8,254 bases of DNA, taken from contig JAJBVR010000194.1 of NCBI GenBank assembly GCA_020859725.1, forward strand, positions 1 to 8,254. Direction: 5' to 3'. Of this stretch, positions 1 to 5,299 are shown piece by piece. Made by a program: the position numbers and the translations under genes. How positions within the stretch are numbered: position 1 is the stretch's first letter; the number at the start of each line of letters is the position of its first letter. Below the pieces are notes generated by a model. That model saw nothing but the letters and a program-made list of their open reading frames with translations, was not told the DNA's origin and did no database searches. The stretch is from Clostridiales bacterium (GTDB lineage Bacteria; Bacillota; Clostridia; Oscillospirales; Acutalibacteraceae).

Positions 1-14
1 GACGAGGATTAAAA

Positions 15-1223
15 ATGACTGAAAAAGTTGAAAAAAGGAAAGCCTTTCTGATAAACTTTGCTTTTGCGGCGCTGATTTTGGGAATCATATATGTGTTTTT
101 CAAATATATGTTTTGGATAACGGCGCCTTTTGTTTTATCATTCTTTTTTGCTGTGCTTTTGCAAAGACCAATACGATGGCTGGATAAAAAGTCAAAAAAT
201 AAATGCCATGCGCTTTGGGCGTTTGTGCTGGTTTTTCTTTCCATTGCAATAATTCTGATACCTATAATAACTATTATAGCGCAAATTGTTCAGGAAACCG
301 GCAGTTTTATAAACTATTTAACACAACAGCTTTCTGATTTTCCAAGCTTTATGCAGCAGCTTCAGGAATCTCTGCTTAAGCTTCTAAGCTTTCTGCCGGA
401 CGGAATATATTCTACGGTATCGGAGCATATAACAAAGGCGATTACTTCAATAGTTCAGGATTTCGATTTAACCGCCATAGGTATTAACACAGATACAATA
501 AAAAGCACAATTTCAACAGGTGTTAACGGAGTTTACAGCGTTGTAAAAAATGTGCCGAACGCCCTTATAGGAATAGTTATAGGCATTGTTGCCTTGATAT
601 TGTTTACAAAGGATTACAACAGAATCGTTCATTTTATACAGCTTCAGCTTCCCGAAGGGAAAAAAAATCTTTTGTTTGAAATTAAACAGGTATTTTCAAG
701 CACAATATTGAAAATGATTCGTGCATACGGAATAATTCTGCTTATAACTTTCTGTGAGCTGTCAATAGGCTTTACCATTTTAACCGCCTTAAAAATAATG
801 AGCAACGAATATATGTATCTTATTGCCGCGGCAATAGCAATTTTTGATATACTTCCCGTTGCAGGTTCAGGCGGCATTCTTATTCCTTGGGCGCTTATTT
901 CATTTGTAACCGGAAATGTAAGCCGGGGAATAGGTCTTTTGGTAATGTATGCGATTATTACGGTTATACGCCAGTATATTGAGCCGAAAATCGTTGGCGA
1001 CACACTTGGAGTTAATCCTATTGTAACTCTTGCCGGGCTTTATTTCGGCCTTAAGCTGTTTGGATTTACAGGAATGTTTATTGTGCCTATTTCAATAATG
1101 ACATTAAAGGCATTTAATGACACCGGCAGAATACGCCTTTGGAAAACATCCCACCCGATAGATGAGGCTATGCTGAAAAAGCCGAAAGAAAAAAAGAAAA
1201 AAATTAAAAAAGATAAAAAATAA
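15..1223 (+). CDS. ytvI: AI-2E family (PF01594-type) membrane protein, YtvI-like
   Basis: A 402-residue polytopic membrane protein. Hydrophobic segments fall near residues 11-30, 32-50, 66-92, 180-197, 235-258, 266-288, 291-316 and 334-364, with a long soluble segment (about 93-178) between the third and fourth, as in the AI-2E transporter superfamily. Family hallmarks are the FDILPVAGSGG stretch (277-287), IEPKIVGDTLGVNP (322-335) and the GLKLFGFTG segment (345-353). The wording of the C-terminal half resembles clostridial 'sporulation integral membrane protein YtvI', so the YtvI assignment is recognition of a subfamily, not proof of a sporulation role. The substrate is unknown; autoinducer-2 export should not be assumed. 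The ATG at 15 is preceded by GAGG at 4-7. The tail (388-402) is almost all lysine, encoded by an A-rich tract just before the terminator. It converges on the thioredoxin gene. Its promoter lies outside the window. Confidence 0.85.
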   Translation: MTEKVEKRKAFLINFAFAALILGIIYVFFKYMFWITAPFVLSFFFAVLLQRPIRWLDKKSKNKCHALWAFVLVFLSIAIILIPIITIIAQIVQETGSFINYLTQQLSDFPSFMQQLQESLLKLLSFLPDGIYSTVSEHITKAITSIVQDFDLTAIGINTDTIKSTISTGVNGVYSVVKNVPNALIGIVIGIVALILFTKDYNRIVHFIQLQLPEGKKNLLFEIKQVFSSTILKMIRAYGIILLITFCELSIGFTILTALKIMSNEYMYLIAAAIAIFDILPVAGSGGILIPWALISFVTGNVSRGIGLLVMYAIITVIRQYIEPKIVGDTLGVNPIVTLAGLYFGLKLFGFTGMFIVPISIMTLKAFNDTGRIRLWKTSHPIDEAMLKKPKEKKKKIKKDKK

Positions 1224-1229
1224 GATAAC

Positions 1230-1263
1230 AAAAATCCTCCTGTGTAATTCAGGAGGATTTTTT
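1230..1263. terminator. Bidirectional intrinsic terminator between convergent genes
   Basis: A perfect 13-bp inverted repeat (1230-1242 with 1250-1262) encloses a 7-nt loop (TGTAATT). On the plus strand it starts 7 bases after the ytvI stop and ends in a run of six T (1258-1263). On the minus strand the equivalent side is also T-rich, because the A-rich end of ytvI lies there, so it can also end the thioredoxin transcript about 65 bases after that gene's stop. Confidence 0.9.
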
Positions 1264-1327
1264 ATCGGTTTATATTTATACCGTTAATTAAAAACAGTAA
1301 TATAATATTGATCTGTCAAAATCAAAA

Positions 1328-1639
1328 TTAAACATTTATCATTTCCAGAACTTCCTCTTTTGTGCATAGACCCACTGAAGTATTAACGGTTTTTCCGTTT
1401 TTAATAACAACCAAAGTGGGAATGCTTTCTATGCCGAACATTGCCGCAAGCTGAACTTCCTCATCAACATTTACTTTGCCGATTTTTACATCTTCCGTTT
1501 CATCGGCAACTTCATCAACAATCGGCGACATCATTTGGCATGGTCCGCACCAGGTTGCCCAAAAATCAATAAGCACCGGCTTATCGGATTCCATAACTTC
1601 AGACTGAAAATTATCTTTTGTAATTGTTAAAACAGACAT
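1328..1639 (-). CDS. trxA: Thioredoxin
   Basis: A 103-residue single-domain thioredoxin of normal length. It has the classical WCGPC active site (W30-C31-G32-P33-C34), the buried aspartate before it (D25 in LIDFWA) and the cis-proline opposite it (P74 in ESIPTLV). It is a cytoplasmic dithiol-disulphide carrier that reduces protein disulphides. The ATG at 1639 has a full AGGAGG at 1647-1652, seven bases upstream, lying in the 13-base gap after the stop codon of the FTR-like gene. The two genes are therefore surely co-transcribed, and the FTR-like protein is the obvious candidate reductant. No thioredoxin reductase of the NADPH flavoprotein type is present in the window. The residue pair between the active-site cysteines (GP) is standard, so this is not a glutaredoxin-like variant. 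Confidence 0.96.
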   Translation of the reverse strand: MSVLTITKDNFQSEVMESDKPVLIDFWATWCGPCQMMSPIVDEVADETEDVKIGKVNVDEEVQLAAMFGIESIPTLVVIKNGKTVNTSVGLCTKEEVLEMINV

Positions 1640-1652
1640 TTTTTAACCTCCT

Positions 1653-1853
1653 TTAATCCTTTGATTTGTAATAAAGCATACAGTGGCAAAAGCCTTCAAA
1701 ATCAGGGTCTTTAATCTGATTTCTGAATTCTTCGCACATACATTTATATTCTTCCGTGCGTTTAATTCTGCACGGGCAGTAGCCGCCTGTGCGCTTCAGT
1801 CCTTTTTTGATTTTATCCACCATATTTTTATCCGGATTAAGATTAACAGCCAC
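1653..1853 (-). CDS. Ferredoxin-thioredoxin reductase catalytic chain-like protein
   Basis: A 66-residue protein with the six cysteines of the FTR catalytic (beta) chain: CPC at 26-28, CMC at 38-40 and CHC at 56-58. In the chloroplast enzyme the first Cys of CPC, both of the middle pair and the first of CHC hold a [4Fe-4S] cluster, while the other two form the redox disulphide that reduces thioredoxin. The same pattern can be laid on this protein. Spacing is CPC-X9-CMC-X15-CHC, against CPC-X16-CPC-X8-CHC in plants, with the same total distance. No variable (alpha) chain is encoded nearby. I place the start at the GTG at 1853: GAGGAGG (1860-1866) sits six bases upstream. A TTG at 1883 would add ten residues but would put this ribosome binding site inside the gene. 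The protein is probably cytoplasmic, taking electrons from ferredoxin and passing them to the thioredoxin encoded 13 bases downstream. Confidence 0.85.
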   Translation of the reverse strand: MAVNLNPDKNMVDKIKKGLKRTGGYCPCRIKRTEEYKCMCEEFRNQIKDPDFEGFCHCMLYYKSKD

Positions 1854-1859
1854 AGTATC

Positions 1860-1866
1860 CCTCCTC
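1860..1866 (-). promoter_or_regulatory. Ribosome binding site that fixes the GTG start of the FTR-like gene
   Basis: On the minus strand GAGGAGG is followed by six bases (GATACT) and then GTG (1853-1851). This is the strongest Shine-Dalgarno match in the neighbourhood and has ideal spacing, so it outweighs the in-frame TTG at 1883, for which no comparable site is seen. Confidence 0.85.
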
Positions 1867-1918
1867 AAAAAATGATTAAACAAAATATTTAAGAAACCAA
1901 AATTTGATTTCCTTATGT

Positions 1919-1947
1919 ATTATACCACTAAAAGACAAAAAACAAAA
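1919..1947 (-). promoter_or_regulatory. Probable sigma-A promoter (extended -10) for the FTR-thioredoxin operon
   Basis: On the minus strand TGGTATAAT gives a perfect -10 box (1919-1924) with a TG extension. A weak -35 (TTGTTT or TTTTGT, within about 1941-1947) lies 16-17 bases upstream. Transcription would start near 1912, about 60 bases before the GTG. The promoter lies directly beside the 3' end of the ATPase gene, which ends at 1948. Confidence 0.7.
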
Positions 1948-2730
1948 CTATTTTTCATATGTTTGCAGAAATTCTTTAGTTCGTGCTTCCTTCGGATTTT
2001 CAAACACCTGTTGAGGCTTTCCCTGCTCCAGAATAACGCCGTTATCCATAAATATTACTTTATCTGAAACATCACGCGCGAATTTCATTTCGTGAGTTAC
2101 TATAACCATAGTCATATTATCCGCGGCAAGACTTTTAATAACCTTTAATATTTCACCGGTTAATTCAGGATCAAGCGCAGAGGTTGGCTCATCGAAAAAC
2201 AGCACTTTCGGAGAAAGGCACAGCGCTCTTGCTATTGAGACGCGCTGTTTCTGCCCGCCTGAAAGTTCGCACGGATAAGCATTTTTCTTATCGCTTAATC
2301 CAACCTTTTCAAGAAGATTAATCGCCTTATTATTTATTTCTTCAAAAATAATTTTTTTATTTTGCTTATAATCTTCCTTTTCTTTCGCAAGAAGCTTTGG
2401 AGCAAGCACAAGATTATCAAGCACACTGTATTGAGGAAATAAATTAAAATCCTGAAAAACTAGCCCGAAATTCAGCCTGTTTTTTCTTATATCTTTTTCA
2501 GAGCGCTTGGCTTTATCGGCCGAGTCAAAAATCAACTCATTATCAACATATATCTGCCCCTCATCAGCACGCTCCAAAAAATTCATACATCTCAGCAGAG
2601 TTGTTTTGCCGCTTCCGGATGAACCGATAACAGATAAGACCTCACCTTCATTTAACGAAAAAGAAATTCCTTTTAAAACATTGTTGCCGCCAAAACTTTT
2701 TTTTATATTTTTTATTTCTAAAATAGCCAT
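1948..2730 (-). CDS. Polar amino acid ABC transporter, ATP-binding protein (GlnQ-type)
   Basis: A 260-residue cytoplasmic ATPase subunit that powers import through the permease encoded just upstream. It shows Walker A GSSGSGKT (36-43), the Q-loop glutamine (Q93 in VFQDFN), signature LSGGQKQR (156-163), Walker B VLFFDEP (176-182), the D-loop SALD and the switch histidine (H213 in VTHEM). The sequence is typical of the GlnQ/HisP class. It is about ten residues longer than the common length because of a charged Lys/Glu-rich stretch near 115-136, before the helix leading to the signature motif; I recall similar stretches in clostridial homologues. The ATG at 2730 has AGGA six bases upstream, and only three bases separate it from the permease stop, so translation is probably coupled. 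No strong terminator follows, and the next operon's promoter starts at once. Confidence 0.94.
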   Translation of the reverse strand: MAILEIKNIKKSFGGNNVLKGISFSLNEGEVLSVIGSSGSGKTTLLRCMNFLERADEGQIYVDNELIFDSADKAKRSEKDIRKNRLNFGLVFQDFNLFPQYSVLDNLVLAPKLLAKEKEDYKQNKKIIFEEINNKAINLLEKVGLSDKKNAYPCELSGGQKQRVSIARALCLSPKVLFFDEPTSALDPELTGEILKVIKSLAADNMTMVIVTHEMKFARDVSDKVIFMDNGVILEQGKPQQVFENPKEARTKEFLQTYEK

Positions 2731-2733
2731 AAC

Positions 2734-3384
2734 TTATCCTTCATAATAATCCATTTTCTTTTCTATACGGCCGAAAATGATTGTTAATATTCCGCAGAAA
2801 ACAAGATAAAACGCACCCGTGTAAAACAAAGGCCAAATAAGTCCCTGCATTTTTATATAGCTCTGAGCCATCCAAATTATTTCATAAACGGCTATAATTC
2901 TTGCAAGCGAGGTGTCCTTAACCAATGTTATGATTTCATTGCTCATAGGCGGAACAATTCTTTTTATCACCTGAAAAAGTACAACGCGGAAGAAAATTTG
3001 TGTTTTTGTCATTCCCAGCACCTGACCCGCTTCATACTGACCTTTGGGAATTGCCTCAATACCTCCGCGGTAAATTTCAGAAAAATAGCAGGAATAATTA
3101 ATTACGAAAGCCAGCAAAACAGCGTTGAAACGCTCCATAAGATCCATATGAAAAATAAGACCCGGACCGTAATAAACAACAATAAGCTGAAGCATAAGCG
3201 GAGTGCCCCTTATTATCCAAACAAAAGCTTTTGTAATAATTTTAAGCGGCTTAAACCTGCTCATTGAGCCAAAACTGATTATCAGCCCAAAAGGCAGCGC
3301 GAAAAGAAGTGTTAAGAAGAAAAGCTTTGCCGTCATACCAAAGCCTTGAAGCAAACTTTCGGTAACTTCCAAAAAAGTGTTCAT
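2734..3384 (-). CDS. Polar amino acid ABC transporter, permease protein
   Basis: A 216-residue inner membrane permease of the His/Glu/Gln/Arg/opine family. It has the family hallmark RGTPLMLQ (59-66) and the EAA loop that docks on the ATPase (about 103-125, with E103, G116 and G124 in the expected places). Hydrophobic segments lie near 16-38, 55-80, 86-102, 155-173 and 183-205. Only one permease gene is present, so the channel is most likely a homodimer. The ATG at 3384 has an AAAGG about 11 bases upstream, a weaker and more distant ribosome binding site than those of its neighbours, which would fit lower expression than the binding protein. A 75-base gap containing a hairpin separates it from the binding-protein gene. 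The 3' end lies 3 bases from the ATPase start. Confidence 0.93.
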   Translation of the reverse strand: MNTFLEVTESLLQGFGMTAKLFFLTLLFALPFGLIISFGSMSRFKPLKIITKAFVWIIRGTPLMLQLIVVYYGPGLIFHMDLMERFNAVLLAFVINYSCYFSEIYRGGIEAIPKGQYEAGQVLGMTKTQIFFRVVLFQVIKRIVPPMSNEIITLVKDTSLARIIAVYEIIWMAQSYIKMQGLIWPLFYTGAFYLVFCGILTIIFGRIEKKMDYYEG

Positions 3385-3410
3385 CAGTAATTTTACCTTT
3401 CAAAAATCAA

Positions 3411-3435
3411 GGCAGAAAGCAAAAAGCCCTCTGCC
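3411..3435 (-). terminator. Intercistronic hairpin (partial terminator or mRNA stabiliser) after the binding-protein gene
   Basis: In minus-strand RNA, GGCAGAGGGC pairs with GCUUUCUGCC as a continuous 10-bp stem including two G·U wobbles, with a UUUUU loop. It is followed by a U-rich tail (UUGAUUUUUG). It begins about 24 bases after the binding-protein stop and ends 26 bases before the permease start. On the plus strand the two wobbles would be A·C mismatches, so the structure is specific to this operon's transcript. Such hairpins commonly raise the ratio of binding protein to membrane components; that role is inferred here. Confidence 0.65.
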
Positions 3436-3459
3436 CCATTGTAAATTCAAGATACGAAA

Positions 3460-4254
3460 TCAGGCAAGTGTAAGCCCGTATTTATCCGCAAGCGACTGCA
3501 AAGTGCCGTCTGCCTTTAATTCATCAATAATTTTATTTACTTCGGCGGTTGCATCCGAATTTTTTCTGAACCCTATTCCGTATTCCTCAGAAGTAAGCTT
3601 AAGTCCGGAAGCCAAATCAGCATAGCTTGTGCCGGATCCCGTCATTGCGTCCGCCATTGTTTTATCAATAACGCAAGCCTGAACAGAACCGCTTTCAACC
3701 TCCATCAGCGCATCCGATTGCGTTGAAACCGGGGTGCAGTTTTCGGAATAGCCTAAGTCTGCTATTGCAGATTCTCCCGCAGAGCCTGCTTCCGCGGAAA
3801 ATGTTAATTCGGAAAGACTTTCCGTATCAGCATAATTTCCTACAACATCGCTTTTCATAACGAGCACCTGCTCATTTTTAACATAAGGATTCGTGCAGCT
3901 CATTGAAGAAAGAACTTCGGAAGTAAGCGTCATACCATTCCAAGCACAGTCAATACTTTTAGAATCCAGTTCAAGAGCTTTATTATCCCAGTCAATAACA
4001 ACAAACTGAGGCTCAACGCCAAGCTTTTTACAAACAGCCTGAGCAAATTCCGTGTCAAATCCTGTCCAATTTCCGTTTTCATCCTTATAATTCATAGGCT
4101 CATATTCCGTTACACCTATAATCAATGTGCCCTTATTTTTTATGTGAGCAAGATCACTCTCATCAGAAGAATTATTTGATGAGCAGGCAGCAAAGCTTCC
4201 GGCAACAAAAAGAGCGCAAAGCAAAACAGCAAGAATTTTACCATTTTTTTTCAT
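3460..4254 (-). CDS. Polar amino acid ABC transporter, substrate-binding lipoprotein (SBP family 3)
   Basis: A 264-residue extracellular binding protein. It has a lipoprotein signal: positive residues at 2-6, a hydrophobic core to residue 19, then FAAC with the lipidated Cys at 24, followed by a Ser/Asn-rich linker. The mature part is a bilobed family 3 solute-binding domain, with GTLIIGVTEYEPMNY (42-56), the GFDTEFAQAVCKKLG helix (65-79) and WNGMTLT (105-111). The aspartate that usually contacts the ligand amino group is present (D197 in VIDKTMA). The arginine that usually binds the ligand carboxylate, in the T-x-E-R motif, is replaced by V114 (TSEV), so the exact substrate is uncertain. GGAGG lies eight bases before the ATG at 4254, and a near-consensus promoter lies just upstream. 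It is first in the operon with the permease and ATPase. Confidence 0.93.
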   Translation of the reverse strand: MKKNGKILAVLLCALFVAGSFAACSSNNSSDESDLAHIKNKGTLIIGVTEYEPMNYKDENGNWTGFDTEFAQAVCKKLGVEPQFVVIDWDNKALELDSKSIDCAWNGMTLTSEVLSSMSCTNPYVKNEQVLVMKSDVVGNYADTESLSELTFSAEAGSAGESAIADLGYSENCTPVSTQSDALMEVESGSVQACVIDKTMADAMTGSGTSYADLASGLKLTSEEYGIGFRKNSDATAEVNKIIDELKADGTLQSLADKYGLTLA

Positions 4255-4285
4255 TTGTATATCCTCCGTAAATCAAGATAGATTT

Positions 4286-4314
4286 ATTTTACCGTATTAG
4301 CACACTAAAGTCAA
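4286..4314 (-). promoter_or_regulatory. Sigma-A-type promoter of the amino acid ABC operon
   Basis: On the minus strand TTGACT (4309-4314) is separated by exactly 17 bases from TAAAAT (4286-4291). Each hexamer differs from consensus at one position. The predicted start near 4279 leaves a leader of roughly 25 bases containing the GGAGG site. It lies immediately downstream of the iol operon terminator, so the ABC operon is an independent unit. Confidence 0.8.
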
Positions 4315-4317
4315 GGA

Positions 4318-4352
4318 TAAAAACACAAACACCCTGCATTTTAAGCAGGGTG
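4318..4352 (-). terminator. Intrinsic terminator of the iol operon
   Basis: A perfect 8-bp stem, CACCCTGC (4330-4337) with GCAGGGTG (4345-4352), has a 7-nt loop. On the minus strand it is followed by a U-rich tail (UUUGUGUUUUUA, 4329 down to 4318). It starts 23 bases after the iolE stop. The plus-strand side lacks a T run, so it acts only on the minus-strand transcript. Confidence 0.9.
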
Positions 4353-4375
4353 CATAAAATTAATTGCAGATAACA

Positions 4376-5275
4376 TTAAAGGCCTGTGTTTTCCGCTATA
4401 TATTTTCTTGCTTTAACGGCATATTCAAAAGGACTTGCTTTAGCGGGATCCTGCTCCGCCTCCACAACAACCCAGCCTTCATAATCATTGCTGCCGAGAA
4501 TATCAAATATCGGTTTAAAATCAACATCGCCGTCTCCCGGAACGGTAAATACACCCGCCCTGACAGCATCAAGAAAGCTCATATGATTCGGCACAACCTG
4601 GTTGTTATAAACATCAAGGCGCACATCCTTCAAATGAACATGCTTTATACGGTTTATATATTTTTTAAGCACGGGGATTGGGTCTATGCAGGCAAATGTA
4701 AGATGCCCGCTGTCAAAAAGCAGATATACCAAATCGGGATTTGTAAGTTCCATCAGCTTATCAATTTCTTCAACGGTCTGTACTCCGGTGCCCATATGAT
4801 GATGAACCGTGAAATACATACCCTTTGATTTCGCGTAAGCGCCCATTTCGTTAAATCCCTTTGCCACGGTTTTCCATTCCTCATCGGTATAATACGGTTT
4901 TTCGTCCAAAATAGATTTATCAAGGCGGCCCTGAATTGAATTTCCCTGTTCCGAAGCTCCTACAACCTTGGCGCCCAGCTTATAAAGCTTATCACAATGC
5001 TCTTTAAAAGCGTTAATTGTTTCTTCATACGGTTTTGAAGTTAAATAAGAAGAAAACCAGGCGTTACAGATTTTAAGCTTTCTTATATCCAAATATTTTT
5101 TCAATTCATCCGCGTCAGGCGGATATTTATTTCCTATTTCAGTTCCCTCGAATCCCGCAAGGGACATTTCGCTTAAGCACTGCTCAAACGTGTTCTCGGC
5201 GCCTAAATCGGGCATATCATCATTTGTCCAGCCGATAGGCGCTATGGCAAGTTTAACTTTATTTGAATCAAGCAT
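4376..5275 (-). CDS. iolE: 2-keto-myo-inositol dehydratase (inosose dehydratase)
   Basis: A 299-residue sugar phosphate isomerase/epimerase-like TIM barrel. IolE removes water from 2-keto-myo-inositol (scyllo-inosose) to give the trihydroxycyclohexane-1,2-dione that IolD cleaves. Recognisable features in order are APIGWTNDDMP (12-22), AGFEGTEIGNKYP (40-52), HHHMGTGVQT (158-167), FDSGH (187-191), HVHLKDV (212-218) and VEAEQDP (271-277). The acidic and histidine residues in these strands are the expected divalent metal ligands. I chose the ATG at 5275: AGAGG (5286-5290) lies ten bases upstream. An in-frame TTG at 5293 would add six residues but would place that site inside the gene. It follows iolD after 24 bases, is the last gene of the operon, and is followed by a terminator. 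Assignment to IolE rather than another TIM-barrel isomerase rests on these motifs together with the iolG and iolD context. Confidence 0.93.
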   Translation of the reverse strand: MLDSNKVKLAIAPIGWTNDDMPDLGAENTFEQCLSEMSLAGFEGTEIGNKYPPDADELKKYLDIRKLKICNAWFSSYLTSKPYEETINAFKEHCDKLYKLGAKVVGASEQGNSIQGRLDKSILDEKPYYTDEEWKTVAKGFNEMGAYAKSKGMYFTVHHHMGTGVQTVEEIDKLMELTNPDLVYLLFDSGHLTFACIDPIPVLKKYINRIKHVHLKDVRLDVYNNQVVPNHMSFLDAVRAGVFTVPGDGDVDFKPIFDILGSNDYEGWVVVEAEQDPAKASPFEYAVKARKYIAENTGL

Positions 5276-5299
5276 ATTTTTATTACCTCTCAAAAAATA

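Noticed and set aside
15..1223. Calling the left-edge membrane protein an autoinducer-2 exporter
   Set aside because: The superfamily name is historical and members have diverse roles. The sequence looks most like YtvI, and there is no quorum-sensing gene nearby.
644..1231. Two minus-strand open frames (644-1003 and 1040-1231) opposite the ytvI-like gene
   Set aside because: They lie wholly inside a well-supported membrane protein gene, have no family resemblance and no plausible ribosome binding site.
1264..1327. A TATAAT on the plus strand (near 1303) and a TTGACA on the minus strand (near 1316) between the terminator and the thioredoxin gene
   Set aside because: Neither has a partner hexamer at proper spacing, and each would drive transcription only into antisense or across the terminator.
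1891..1914. A/T-rich imperfect hairpin downstream of the ATPase gene, considered as a terminator
   Set aside because: The stem has a bulge, a wobble and few G-C pairs, and the predicted transcription start of the next operon falls inside it. I treat it as weak or incidental.
4364..4828. A 154-codon plus-strand open frame opposite iolE
   Set aside because: It starts in the iol terminator region, has no ribosome binding site and is fully covered by iolE on the other strand.
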